NCBI GenBank assembly: GCA_029255685.2
Contig: CM055319.2
Span: 35,536,530 to 35,600,529 of the forward strand
Length of the DNA: 64,000 bases
From: Silene conica
Lineage: Eukaryota; Streptophyta; Magnoliopsida; Caryophyllales; Caryophyllaceae
Reading direction: 5' to 3'
The translations under genes and the position numbers were made by a program. The notes below the pieces were generated by a model. The model saw only the letters and a program-made list of their open reading frames with translations. It searched no databases and was not told the origin of the DNA. Shown here piece by piece: positions 12,105 through 23,934 of this stretch (position 1 is its first letter; each line of letters starts with the position of its first letter).

Positions 12105-14327
12105 CTATATAATACCTGCTAGCCTTAGGACTTCGAACGACACAAGGTTTCTGATAGAATTTATAGTCGTCCCTGAGTTGCTATTCGCTGCTACAACAGA
12201 CACTTTCTTCGATTCCCTCACCCGCGACAATGCAACATACAGTTGTCCTGGTGAGAAACAAGGTTGGGGAAGGTATACAACAACCCTGTCTAAGGTCTGA
12301 CCTTGTGACTTATTGATGGTCATTGCAAAACTAAGCTTTATTGGAAACTGATTCCGCTGGAACTGAAATGGATAATTTGAAGTGCTAGATGGACGCATCT
12401 TTATTCGGGGTATAAACACATGTTGGCCATTGTAATGACCATTGGTTATGATGCATTCGATCATATTTGGGGTAAAATCTGCACAAATTAGTCTTGTACC
12501 ATTGCAGAGCCCGGCAGATGGGAGAAGATTTTTCAACAGAATCACCGGAGCATTTCGTTTCAATACTAACTCATACGGGCTCATGCCACCAGGACAAAGT
12601 GTGTTTATAAATTCTGAAGGGTATATATTGCAGTTTTCTGTTAACATTGAGTCGAACCCCTTATACACGACTGCTTCACCTGGGAACTTGTTGATCATGT
12701 ATGTGTTTATATCATCAACATCGTCATTTATAGGCGTAAGTATAGACCTGTGGTTAAATATATTTACGCCTATATTCTTGACGTCAGCATCTGGATACAC
12801 AAAATCAGCAACTGTACTGATAAGATCTGTACCCATCCCAGATGTATCTAAAACTATCCCATCTGGTAATTCGACCATCTCAGAATCAGATGTTTGTAAC
12901 TCGCCATTGCCAAGAGACAGTAAGAATGCTGAGAAATCTGGATCAGTCTTAGCTCTTACATTGACAGTTAAGCTAAATTTTATAAGATGTGGCCAAATAT
13001 CAGAAGAGACCATTGTAGAGTGAACAATCTCGCTATTTGATTTATTCGGAACGACTGGAAGAACCTGCCTAAAATCCCCACCAAAGACAATAAGTTTGCC
13101 ACCGAACAGGATATCAAGGTTGCATAGGTCTCGCAACAGCTTATCTAAGGCCTCAACGCTCTCCCTTCGCGCCATAGAAGCTTCATCCCATATTATCAAA
13201 GTAGATACTTTAATCAACGCAGCAAGACTGCTCTGCTTTGGCACAGAACAAGATAAAGAAGCTTCAAAATCTAGAGGAAGTTTAAACCTTGAATGAGCAG
13301 TTCTACCAGATGGGATATTTGCTGCGGCAATTCCCGAAGTAGCAGTTGCTAGAACAATTTTACCCATCAGCCGTATTTCTGCATACAGAGCATTGTACAG
13401 GTATGTTTTGCCTGTTCCTCCAGGACCGTCCACAAAAAAAGCCCCTGGCTTATTACAGGTAGCGTGATTGATGATCGTATCAAAAGCTTTCTGTTGCTCT
13501 GGGTTCAAGGTTTTGCGGCAAACCACACATTCGTCCGGAATTGGAGCATTGAGTGCATCGAGCGTATCTTGGGATGTACGCATTCCTGCATCTTGTGGAT
13601 TAATTATACCTGATAAACCAAAACTCTTAAGAGACCTGCCCATCGCTTCAAATTGTTGTTCCAACCTTTTTACAGTGAGGACCTGCACAGTGTATGCATC
13701 GTTTGGGTGTTCTCTTCTGAAGTCTTCTGATAACGAATTGTAATATCGTTCCCATAATGCTCCTGGATCTTTAGGTTGGCAAAATATAAGCAAAGTTGCG
13801 AATAGACGTCGCAACGCGACTGGCATTTGTACCATCGCAGCCTCATCTAAGCACAACTCTACCATATTATCATCTTCAATGAGTTTTCTTTTTAGAGCCG
13901 CTTCTTGGAAGGTTGCACATTCATATCCGTCCACCATCTTCAAATCTGCAAACGACTTGGGTGCAGGCACGTGCGTTAACAACAACCGCAGAAAATAACG
14001 TTCCCCTTCCGAAGGAGCCACAAAAACGAGCCTAGATACTACACATGTCTTGTTCTTACGCTTTACCCACTTCCGCTCAGCCTGGACCCAACGGTAATGC
14101 TCAGTAAACGATCCATAAAGGTATTTCCACTCAGGTTTTGCAGCGTTTTCAGTATTCAACCTGAAAAATTCAGTCAGAGGAGTACTAACGCGTCTCCTGT
14201 TGGACACTACATTAACCAAATTTTCGTGGGGTTTCATCTGTATAGGCTGCATACCATCTAGATGTACAGGAAGTGCCATCACTGCTGGATGAATTTCAAA
14301 GAGATCGAAGCCATAAATACGCCACAT
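12105..14327 (-). CDS. Helitron RepHel, PIF1-type helicase half
   Basis: 740 codons of a superfamily 1 PIF1-like helicase, which unwinds DNA 5' to 3' during rolling-circle transposition. Motifs in order are Walker A GPGGTGKTYL (about residue 303), Walker B with DEAS (IIWDEASMA), motif III FGGDFRQVLPVV, an NVRAKTD-type motif IV, and the C-terminal NKSQGQTLDRVVVYLP and YVALSRV motifs. All are intact, and the protein ends in the usual place shortly after YVALSRV. It is not an independent gene: the reading frame continues upstream into the Rep domain, separated only by one in-frame TAG at 14355-14357. The ATG at 14327 is simply the first after that stop. A host PIF1 helicase is excluded by the fused HUH Rep domain upstream. 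Confidence 0.9.
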   Translation of the reverse strand: MWRIYGFDLFEIHPAVMALPVHLDGMQPIQMKPHENLVNVVSNRRRVSTPLTEFFRLNTENAAKPEWKYLYGSFTEHYRWVQAERKWVKRKNKTCVVSRLVFVAPSEGERYFLRLLLTHVPAPKSFADLKMVDGYECATFQEAALKRKLIEDDNMVELCLDEAAMVQMPVALRRLFATLLIFCQPKDPGALWERYYNSLSEDFRREHPNDAYTVQVLTVKRLEQQFEAMGRSLKSFGLSGIINPQDAGMRTSQDTLDALNAPIPDECVVCRKTLNPEQQKAFDTIINHATCNKPGAFFVDGPGGTGKTYLYNALYAEIRLMGKIVLATATSGIAAANIPSGRTAHSRFKLPLDFEASLSCSVPKQSSLAALIKVSTLIIWDEASMARRESVEALDKLLRDLCNLDILFGGKLIVFGGDFRQVLPVVPNKSNSEIVHSTMVSSDIWPHLIKFSLTVNVRAKTDPDFSAFLLSLGNGELQTSDSEMVELPDGIVLDTSGMGTDLISTVADFVYPDADVKNIGVNIFNHRSILTPINDDVDDINTYMINKFPGEAVVYKGFDSMLTENCNIYPSEFINTLCPGGMSPYELVLKRNAPVILLKNLLPSAGLCNGTRLICADFTPNMIECIITNGHYNGQHVFIPRIKMRPSSTSNYPFQFQRNQFPIKLSFAMTINKSQGQTLDRVVVYLPQPCFSPGQLYVALSRVRESKKVSVVAANSNSGTTINSIRNLVSFEVLRLAGII

Positions 14328-14354
14328 CGCTTCTATAGGAGATACCCATCTACC

Positions 14355-16765
14355 TGACTAGTATTGCTGTATTTCGTCGACTACCTTAATTTCGCCTTCA
14401 GACTCAACATTGAATGATATTCTGTCGTGTTCCTTGTAAACATACTTGTATAGATATTTCACCGCTTGGATAGTTGAGCAGACCTCCACATTTATGTGAC
14501 AATCAAAGAAGGCTATCAGGTATGGATTGTACGGGATTACCCAGCGATTGTTAAGGTATTGACCTCGTACCCGCACAATATCATTGGTTGGTCGCCGCTT
14601 GTATACCGGGTAGCCATCTTCACTATTAGTTGTCACAGCTGTGTATGGCTTAGGATACATAAACTTACACCGACCTTGACTATCATCATGTTTCATACAC
14701 GAACAGTCAGGATCCATCTTCCCACATGGTCCATGCATCATATGTTTTAACACTGATGCACGGAGGTTCCCATTAGCCTCAGAAGGTATTTCAGCTGATA
14801 CAAACTTGTCAAAGTCGGCCGGGCAATTCATTCTACTCCCAGGCTTCATTATCAACAACAGATGCGCATGAGGTAGTCCTCTCTTTTGGAATTCGACCAC
14901 ATACACAAACGCAGCAACTTCCCAAAATATCTTTTCCTCAACCAGTTTTTTTTTCAATAAAAGCAATTTAGCTCGAAAGACTCTAGCTACCAAATCGGGC
15001 CGGTTCTGAGCTTCTTCCCCAGCCGCCAATTCATTTTTTATCTCAGGCCAATTCGCATTACAAGTTATTGTAACAAAAAAATCTGGCTTTCCATAACGCT
15101 GTACAAGTGCCATTGCATTTAAGTATTTCCTTTTCATATCCCGAGGTCCTCCAATATAAGTTGCTGGTAAAATGACCCGTCTGCCAACATTTGCAGCGCA
15201 CTGCTCCCCAGCATCAATTGTGTCAATCAAACCTTGGTATAACTCAGATCTTATTGTATCCTGATTATGCCTCAAATAGTCTAGCCTTGTGTTTTCCAAT
15301 TTGACATACATGTCCACAACATATTGCTGAAGACATCGCCCAGCTCTCAGCATCATATTACCTGGCCTATTCTGTAGTTTGTAACAATAGTACTCTCGGC
15401 AAGACACATTTTTTTCACTTGTATTAGTTTGAAAGGAGTTATCTGCCACGAGGTTAAAACACTATTAGATATCGTTATACAGATTAAATAGTACATTCTG
15501 TTGATGAGAGTTTTGTAAAAATGCGAAATTATATTTTACACTGATAACTTACGGTTTTCCTCAGACTGTAATAAAGATTCAGCATCTGGAAAACTGGATG
15601 GAAGTGGTGCTAAAGTCTGTGCAGGTGATGTTGTCTGACGTAGACCAACTTGCTTTTTCAGTCCCTGATGCCATCCACATTCACCGTTTGGGAATAATAA
15701 GAGGGATATTGCAATGGGTCATAACATCCATAGTAATGCATAACTCGGTGGGATGTTTGAGAATGGCTGGTAACTAATATGTGTGGTCCATCAGTCTCAC
15801 CAGATGTAGAGTTTTCGGGCCATATAGCAGCTACCTCGTTTGACGCAGGAGCATTGCTCACACGCTGATCCTGTCTAGGATTCTTTGTTATAACTATTTG
15901 ACTATTGACAGTAAGGGGAACATCTTTTAGCGAACGGAAGAAACGCGCATATGGGTTAGTTTGGGTGACTTTCATTAGGATTTCTATAACAGCTGTATTC
16001 AGCTCGTTGAAACACGCCGCACGATTTGCAGCTTCATGTTGGCCATCGTAGAAGTACAACTGAAGATACTTTGGGTGAGAACCACATGGCAATAGATCTG
16101 GGACATTGTGATACATTTGACCATGTAGTTTGAACACATAGATACCCTTGATAGTTTTCGAGTCAAATTTACGTCCAATAGATGTAAAAGCAAACAAGTT
16201 ATTGTACAAGCGAGCGTACACCCGGAAGTGGACCGAAATATCGTCTAATGAAGTGTATAACCTTGAAAGTAGTAGTGGGTACGTGTTGAACGGTAGGACA
16301 ATTGATCCATTGCCACAACAGAAATTCCTAGTTTCATACACAAATTTCTTTGCAAAGCAATGTACACATGACTGCGCGTCCGGCAACTTGTAAGGAGTAC
16401 CGACTAATGGCTGACCAATCATAGCAGCAGGTAACCCTGCAATTCCGAACAACAATTCTAAACTATACCATACATAAGAAAATAATATACATTACAGCTA
16501 CAGAGGCACTCACCAATCTGTAATTGCAAACGGGGTCTTCCGGGACGCTTTGCGGCGACATCAACATCAACATTTTTTAAGGTATGACTAAGTGCAAACA
16601 AGCAACTGTTAATAGTTGCCGAATGATAATATGGAAGGAACTAAATAAGGGCAAACACGTTGTACTACACTACCTTGTCACGATAGGATCAATCTGTTTT
16701 TGAGCCCTACATTTGCGTTTTTTTCGCCCACTTCCGTCCTTTTCCACATAATATGGGAAGCTGTC
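14355..16765 (-). pseudogene. Helitron RepHel, HUH Rep half (broken)
   Basis: The N-terminal half of RepHel, the endonuclease that nicks and joins DNA ends. Apparent exons are about 16765-16680, 16586-16514, 16465-15554 and 15447-14355. The third encodes the Helitron N-terminal zinc-finger-like part (CVHCFAKKF ... FCCGNG) through YDPLQYP. The fourth holds the HUH motif (GLPHAHLLL) and the tyrosine motif (KYLYKYVYK), so the catalytic residues are present. Two breaks are seen: a one-base frameshift near 15705, right after YDPLQYP, and an in-frame TAG at 14355-14357 joining the helicase half. The donor GTAAGT at about 15553 looks good. The gene is probably dead, yet only lightly damaged, implying a fairly recent loss or the possibility that one fault is a sequencing error. 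Confidence 0.85.
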
Positions 16766-17356
16766 ATCTGAATTCCGGAATATCAGCACTTACAATAGGT
16801 CTATGTTACATATATAAAACAGGTTAAACACTATCGTAACGCACAACATATCCATTGCACAAGGATTACTGTAGAACACGTATACAATGAGGTCAAATCG
16901 TTGCGCCCTGCAGCATTGGAAACATTAAAACATTGAGGGTTATAACGTATATGGACGTATCGCTAGCAGAATAAAACCTCAAGGACAAAATGTATACGCT
17001 CGTAAGCATAATAGTTAACAATCGACGAATCTGATGAGGTGCTATTGTATTGCCAAAACAAAGCACCAAAAATGCAACTACGTGTAGACAAGAACAAGTG
17101 GACAATGGAACGTTGTCAATACTAAGAAGTAGTTGCGCAGCCTAACCATCACTTGGTGTATAGATTTTATAAAAAGCATAAACTTGATCATTAACAAAGC
17201 AAAAGATAGCGATAAAACAGAATATAATAACTGATCACATAATCCACAAAACTAATATTCTATGAATAATAAGATTCCTGTTAACATAACACTGCTAAAC
17301 ATCAGCTTTCATCTATGAGCAAATTTCCAAAAAAGGCAGCAGCTACTATTAAAGCT
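16766..17356. other. spacer between RepHel and the dsRBD-like gene
   Basis: About 590 bp with no supportable gene. It probably contains the RepHel promoter and leader and the dsRBD-like 3' untranslated region. Confidence 0.4.
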
Positions 17357-18370
17357 TCAAAGTAACTTGGAAGGTTTGTAGAACACGCTCCTTTTAGAGA
17401 CAGGTTTGGGATATGGAACAATCTTGGTAGTTCGAGACGTACAGCCACGTATATCGACTAACTGTGGGGGTGTTTTCTGTTTTTTGGGTGGCGGTGGTGG
17501 GTATAATTGACCAGGAATCGTGTGTGGAGAACTCTTTGGGGTAATACATTCGTCTTCATCTAAGACTACAGTTCCTGGAAACTCTGTTTGAATACCGGGA
17601 GGTGTTTCCTGAGATGCTGACAAGCGCTTCTGAAGTTTTTCGAAATAGTTCCTAGCACATTCGCATGTCAACGCAGCTAGCTTAACTTCTTCAGGTGCAT
17701 AATTTGCATCGATCAGATCAATATTATATATAGGAATCAGATATTCGATAGTTTTATAAGCAAGGTTCCGCTCTGACGCAGTCTCAGATGAAGCTATTTC
17801 ACCTACAATATGCGTAGGACCACACTCTACCCTATGATGGTTTATAGTCAACCATGATATGAAACAGTGAGGTGTTTGCTCTAATGTGGTGATAGAGCTG
17901 CACTTGATAGGGATCTTATTAACAACCACACGCAAGATAGACACCATGTCTAACGCAAGTGATTGGTAATGACACATCTCATGGCACACGAATTCTTCTA
18001 CTAATGGAACTTTAGGAAACCCCATAGATTTGCGTTTCAGTTCCTCATGTTTCAATCTCCAGAGATTTGCACACCTCTCATGCGCCTGTTTGGTGGCAGC
18101 TGTGAAATCACCAATATAAATGTCGAATTTCTCTATTAAATCAGTTACAGCAAGTCTGGCTGCTTGCTCACAGGACTCTTCGAAGTTAGATGACGAACCA
18201 CCTATGAAGACATAATCCTCATGTTCTAAATTGTTTCTCACGGTGACAGACCCAACGTGATGTACTTTATCGTACAGGGCATAGCGGGGCTCCTCAAATC
18301 CCAGAAATTCAGTAATTCTACCCAGTAAAGGTCGGAAAGGAATTGAGATTGTTAACACCGGAGACATCAT
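17357..18370 (-). CDS. dsRNA-binding-domain-like protein, copy A
   Basis: An intact single-exon gene for 337 aa beginning MMSPVL at ATG 18370. Residues 10-85 fit the pattern of a degenerate double-stranded RNA binding domain: a helix with LLGRITEFLGF, P.Y, a beta stretch with DYVFIGGSSS, then the second helix SCEQAARLAVTDLIEK. The middle, about 100-250, is predicted mixed alpha/beta and matches no family I know. The C-terminus is proline-rich and basic (PPPPPKKQK), a possible nuclear signal. A homologue with the same layout occurs at 30066-29077. Such a domain would bind dsRNA or a silencing protein, and a silencing-related role is attractive for a transposon but unproven. It lies directly upstream of RepHel in the same orientation. 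The domain call is pattern-based. Confidence 0.6.
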   Translation of the reverse strand: MMSPVLTISIPFRPLLGRITEFLGFEEPRYALYDKVHHVGSVTVRNNLEHEDYVFIGGSSSNFEESCEQAARLAVTDLIEKFDIYIGDFTAATKQAHERCANLWRLKHEELKRKSMGFPKVPLVEEFVCHEMCHYQSLALDMVSILRVVVNKIPIKCSSITTLEQTPHCFISWLTINHHRVECGPTHIVGEIASSETASERNLAYKTIEYLIPIYNIDLIDANYAPEEVKLAALTCECARNYFEKLQKRLSASQETPPGIQTEFPGTVVLDEDECITPKSSPHTIPGQLYPPPPPKKQKTPPQLVDIRGCTSRTTKIVPYPKPVSKRSVFYKPSKLL

Positions 18371-18955
18371 TTCCTGTCAATGAGACATCTCAAACAAGAT
18401 AATAATTCAGAATTGAATGCATACAAAAAACAACATCTTGAGGTGTATAAAACGATCAATCCTATAGTGCTTACCAATTTACTCTACCTAAGATATATTA
18501 TATATCAAGAACTCTGTATGTTGCAAACTTATGTTATACAATTGCATATAAGCTACCAGATACTAACACAAAAAATATTAAACAGACTGCACAGAATGTA
18601 TATTGATCAATATATGAGCATGTTCGTGGGAAATCCATAAAAGAGTATGAGCATTAGTTCGTGTCATTTCTGTATTGTTTGACGACGATATTTCATGTAA
18701 ATACCATATTTTAGTGACTGATACTCTATTTAAACAACAACAGAAACCATTCCTAATAAATAAATGTTAATGCTGTTTGTTATTTTTAAAAAACGGAATT
18801 GTGCTAACACCTCACAATTAATGAAGCAAATAAAAGAAAAACACTTAACCACCTGCAAGATAAACTTCAAATTCCTTTACACAACAAAGGGTTGAGCTTA
18901 TTAGTAGAAGTAGTTAATATGGTAAAGATATGTTGATGTTATTTCTTTATACCAC
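18371..18955. other. 5' flank of the dsRBD-like gene
   Basis: AT-rich noncoding sequence between the dsRBD-like start codon and the AT tract. It presumably contains the promoter. The 86-codon ORF at 18380 on the plus strand lacks any supporting feature. Confidence 0.4.
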
Positions 18956-19287
<332 letters not shown>

Positions 19288-19379
19288 GATTAAATAGTGC
19301 CGACGTTCATTTACAGGATCCCGAACATTGACATAAGTTAAATAAAATCCTTATAAGATAAGTTTGTTGTAAAATGATA

Positions 19380-19736
19380 AATCGACCATTTCCAAGCAAC
19401 AACTCAATTTAATCGGGTCAATTGTATATTAGGCCTTAATCTCTCCTTATTGACCTTGGCTACTTAAACCCTCCCAAGCAGAAAGTCACGACCTAGGCCA
19501 ATAATCTTTCCCAAACCACCACTTTTTAACCTTTTTTTTTTTTTTTTTTTTACTTTTTCTTAAATGGTTGGAACCAATTAAAATGTGCCACGAATGAGGT
19601 CGATTGGTGAGTCAATTTACCTCAAATTATGTCTATTTGTGTCTCAAATCGACTTGAGTCAATTATAATAGATTTCTTAATTATAATTAACTTGACTTGA
19701 CCCCATATTGACCTCCCAATCGACCTTGGTTGGGGA
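19380..19736 (+). repeat. dispersed repeat, copy 1
   Basis: One of three copies of a roughly 330-360-bp unit. Landmarks are GGGTCAATTGTATATTA near the start, TCTCCTTATTGACCTTG, a poly-T run, AAATGGTTGGAACCAA in the middle and GACCTCCCAATCGACCTTG at the end. Copies 2 (22765-23100, inverted) and 3 (23935-24262) share the landmarks. No coding capacity. It is perhaps a nonautonomous transposon, but no terminal repeats were confirmed. Confidence 0.75.
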
Positions 19737-21809
19737 TGTTAAAAAAACAGTTGGAAGTATGGTTAGCAAAGCATGTAAGTTAGCAACAGACAGGTACGTT
19801 TGGCGCCATTCTGCATATCTTCCAGCAGTAGTATATAATTGATTGTCTGTACTTATAAACACTGTTTATTATTTTTAAAATGTATAAATGTATGGCCGGT
19901 AAGTATTACCAATGACCTAATAAGCGTATTGTGTGGACTAAGACGAAGCCTCAAAGACCACTGTAATTCAGACAGCAATGCTGCCTAACCATACCATAGT
20001 ACAGTTCCCTTGGGAATGTTTATTATTAGAAAGTTTTGAGAACAGTTGATAAGCAAGTTGAATTTGCAAACATATATCTAAGTTAGTAAACTAAAGAACT
20101 ACGCAGACCAGAATATTTATCTTAGAAGTATAAGTTAATAATTAAGCACTGATGTCCATAACACCGAGTTTACAATGCTACGCGTTTCCAGCAAAAACTG
20201 ATGAATATAACATCAAGTTCTGTTTCAATTATAGTTTTCATATGATCAGTTATTCTGTTAGTGCAGTGTTTAGCTAATAGTCTATCTTCTAATATATATT
20301 ATAAAATGTCCAGAATCGTAAAAGCACTGTGTTATAGGATGGTAAGTATATCGAAACGAGGTCTGTCAGTTAAGGCGTCTGACCGTTAACCAGCGTATTC
20401 GTCATATAGCAGGGGTATTCACAACACTTTTACGCAATTTTTTATATTTGAGTTAGCTGCTTACGATACTCTGTGTTTTAATAATCGATCTAATATTTTT
20501 CACCATAGTATGTTATTATTGCTTATTATACAACCAATTTTCACGCTCTAAATCAATACATATTTGAAAACGTAGTTCATATCAACAAATAATTTTTACT
20601 ACGACTGTATGTCTATTCGAAGATAGTATCAATGCATAACTAAACACACGGAACATATGGTATGATTGCACATGTTAGATACACATATCCTATAACATGT
20701 TTAGCTTCTATTTAACCGTTTATTGCGTGTTTATCAATCTTGTTAATATACCATAAACATACCTAGTATACATTTTTTTTAAAAACCAAAAAAAATATGC
20801 ATTGGAGTAGTACATTGCTAGGTGCAATAATTATGGTTACAACCTCTCTTTAGTCTAAAACATGACATTGAGTATGAATATAGTTAATAGAGGTAATGTA
20901 TAAAGTTAGTTTGATTATTACACTTGTACTCTCATGTTATTGCAATAAGTTAATGATGACCATTATGCAAATGTGTTAAAGTTGTAAGATAGGTTTTAAA
21001 GTCAATGTCACATTTCTACCATATACTAAGCTTTAAGCACTACACTTAAAGTATATTTTTAAAGAAACAAGTATTTATAAATTGTTCTAAGTACACGATG
21101 TTCCCCATTTCGTCTCCTAGAAAACCATATACGAGCAAAATTCAATTGTTTTTCCCGTGGGCTTATGTATATATTGTAGAATTACGATTTTGTTGGATAT
21201 GTCAACGAAGTACTTTGTATTAATTAACAATGTTGCATTTCAAGATTTCTATACTTTTTCCAATACTAAACAGATACGTATTAGAATGTCATATAGTTGT
21301 TTTATTTTTTATGATGAGTGGACTAATAAATTGCGGGGCGAATATTATAAGAAGAACGCTAACCTAATACATTAGAGGGTGATTATATTCAACCACGTAA
21401 GACATATATCCATATATAAATGACTAATCAGTTGTTTTGTCAGTACGGGTATCTAACACGTCCAACCTGCTAGAACAGTAGTTTATCAGGCCTACACAAA
21501 CACGCCTCGTCCTCCAAATATAACGATTTTTCACGGTTAAATCAAACAATAAATGTTTTAAATGCACATAATATATAGTAATCATCACAAATTGCAAACT
21601 ATAAGTAATATGAACAAGAATTCGAAACAACACACTGATTCACAGTATACAGTACAATTCACATAACTCAACATGAATCTGGACCAACCCAACAACACGC
21701 AAGACTCATCCGCTTCTATTAACAGTGGTTATAAAAAGTAATCAGACATTGTACAACATAATGATATTTCTTTCAAAATCTGACAAATTGTACCATAACC
21801 AACATTACA
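19737..21809. other. noncoding, with a short repeat segment
   Basis: No gene supported. A tRNA-like stretch lies at 20359-20430 (listed separately). The string GACATTGAGTATGA with its surroundings (about 20860-20900) recurs near 23200 and, more diverged, near 30815, marking another old dispersed repeat. Confidence 0.4.
20359..20430 (+). other. tRNA-Asn-like remnant or SINE head
   Basis: The stretch GGCGTCTGACCGTTAACCAG looks like the D-arm end and anticodon arm of a tRNA with anticodon GTT, followed at the right distance by a damaged T-arm (GGGGTATTCAC in place of GGGGTTCGA). Position 33 is C instead of T and the stem has mismatches, so it is not a working tRNA. It could be a tRNA pseudogene or the head of a SINE. 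Confidence 0.3.
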
Positions 21810-22343
21810 ATGCCTAAGTATTGCAAAAAAGCTTTCTTCGCGAGGGAAAATGACAAGCAAGAATTTGTCGAAGGATACGTAAATTGGAAAAAGGAACAAT
21901 TTAAGTCGACATCGCTCTTTTCGACAACAACCGTTGAAGAGAAAACAGAGAATGGCTACAGGCCCCATCACCTATTCTTAAATCTTCCCGACCTGACAAC
22001 TAATGTATTTAACAGACTTGGAAATTCAGACAAAAGAAATATGTCAGAAGTCTGTAAAGCTTGGGCTGCGTTGTTTTTAGTTGGCACAGAAACTTCCAAG
22101 GTCAATTTAGATTATGAGAAGCAGTTATTGAAGGAGAACTACAATGGAACTATAAGGGTTGAAAGGAATCGACGGACGGTTGCGATATATTGTTCCTGCA
22201 TGTACGGCAAAACGAAGAAGCAGAAGAGAAAACTACATGCAAGGAACGAGAACAGATATAAGTTTGCAAGGTTGGAGGAACAGACACAAGAACAATGGGA
22301 TGACCAGTCCGGGAGTGAAGGATATTACGACTCCGATTGTTAA
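21810..22343 (+). CDS. small F-box-like protein, copy 3
   Basis: An intact single-exon gene for 177 aa with ATG at 21810. It shows all family marks: WKKEQFKSTSLFSTTTVEE, an F-box-like core at about residues 57-95 (LPDLTTNVFNRLGNSDKR, then EVCKAWAALFLVG), a basic segment (KTKKQKRKL) and the C-terminal tail SGSEGYYDSDC. It is closest to the copy at 24517 and similar to that at 6058. Within the second gene set it is the outermost member on the left. No substrate-recognition domain follows the F-box-like region, so if it acts in an SCF complex its target would have to be bound by the N- or C-terminal family-specific parts. The intact frame in a repeat-rich region argues for selection or recent spread. 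Confidence 0.7.
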   Translation: MPKYCKKAFFARENDKQEFVEGYVNWKKEQFKSTSLFSTTTVEEKTENGYRPHHLFLNLPDLTTNVFNRLGNSDKRNMSEVCKAWAALFLVGTETSKVNLDYEKQLLKENYNGTIRVERNRRTVAIYCSCMYGKTKKQKRKLHARNENRYKFARLEEQTQEQWDDQSGSEGYYDSDC

Positions 22344-22764
22344 TTTATAACAAGAGTTGTTCATCAAGCCGCTATACCAAATGGAGAGATACTTCCATTT
22401 GTGGGATATTCGCAATGTTTGTTATGTATTAAATTGTTTGTAGTTTTATATTATGCATTCGTTAAATTGGCGCATACATATGATTAAAGGCAGAGTAATT
22501 ATATTATATGTATTGAACGTAGTACATGTAAGTGTTTGTTCCATATTTACGTCTCTGTATTCCTTTTATTTCTTATCTGCCTAAGTTTAATTAAGATGTT
22601 ATCATTACCACTATTAATTTAGAGTACTGTAAAATTACCACTTCCTAAACGACCCCTGTTTTCCCAGATTTAGGTAGTTGGATTAATTTTTGTATTAAAC
22701 TATGCATCTTTTTTATATTGTTTAGTACACATAAATCATAAGATAAACCTGAAGCAAGGTAAAT

Positions 22765-23100
22765 TAGGAGGTCGATATGGGGTCGAGCCAAATTAATTGC
22801 GGGTACGAAATTAATTGAAATGGACTCACGTCGATCTGAGAGACGTAGCAACCCAATTTGAGGTAAATAGACTCAACAATCGTCCTCATATATGGCATAT
22901 TTTATTTCGTTTTAACTTTTAAAGTAAAGAAGCAAAAAAAAGGACGAGTGATTATATTTTATTTACCAAATAAATTGTTTGGGTTACTGACATAGGTTGT
23001 GACCTATTGGTTAATCGACTTTAAGTGAGTTAAGGTCAATAAGGGAAAATAAAGATATGATACGCAGTTGACCCGATTAAATCGATTTTGGGCTTGTAAA
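22765..23100 (-). repeat. dispersed repeat, copy 2 (inverted)
   Basis: Its reverse complement follows copies 1 and 3: a start near GACCATTTACAAGC, then TTTAATCGGGTCAACTG, CCTTATTGACCTTAACTC, a poly-T run and a GGGTCGAGCC/AGGTCGATATGGGG end block. It diverges in the middle. Confidence 0.65.
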
Positions 23101-23934
23101 TGGTCTAATACATAACATTGTAAAACCAAAAGATTTACACTATCCAAAAAATATCCCTTAGATTAAGGAAGAGTACAATATTTACATTACCTAAGATATG
23201 ACATTGAGTATGAGTATGGTTAATAGATATATCCACTATTCTAATTATATACCAAACATGCAATTTGTAAGGTGAGTCACATAATCAGATAGTACTATAA
23301 AATCGATCGAAATTGCAATTCTAATTCCAACAGACGTTAGACGAACTACCCAAATTTAAAAACAAACTCATGTTTGACATTACATTTGCGTAGTTTAGAT
23401 GCGTATTAATTTGATCTTATGTCTTAACTATGAGCATAACAGACACATTTTAATTTTATTAGACGCAAGAACGTATATACGTGTAGTGTTGCATTTGGGG
23501 AGGGAAAGATCATAATGTCAGTACGAATTAACAACCAGATATATATTTAAATCTTACTCTGTTTGAACGTGTTTTAGATTAAAATCTTTTCACATCGAAG
23601 ACGTGGTTGTATATATATATGCATTAGCGGAACAATTTGACATTATGTATATAAGAATACTTAGACAAGACGCTAATTATATAACCGTAACGTTATTATT
23701 ACACATATTAAGTCTTTTTCCCGAACCAAAAGTTGAGCAAACATTGAATTTCCTTTTTCATAATGTTTGGTTATGTATTGTAATCAACGCAAGTATGCCT
23801 ATCGTTTGATGTGTAAGAAATAGTTTCTATCCGGTTCAGTTATGTTCGATCGATCATATATAAGTCACAAATAAGTTATTTACAAAACCAAAGTTTAAAA
23901 GACTATGTTAATTAACAAGACTATTAAGACCATT

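Noticed and set aside
12442-13023. 193-codon plus-strand ORF
   Set aside because: It is antisense to the RepHel helicase domain, whose motifs are clear on the minus strand.
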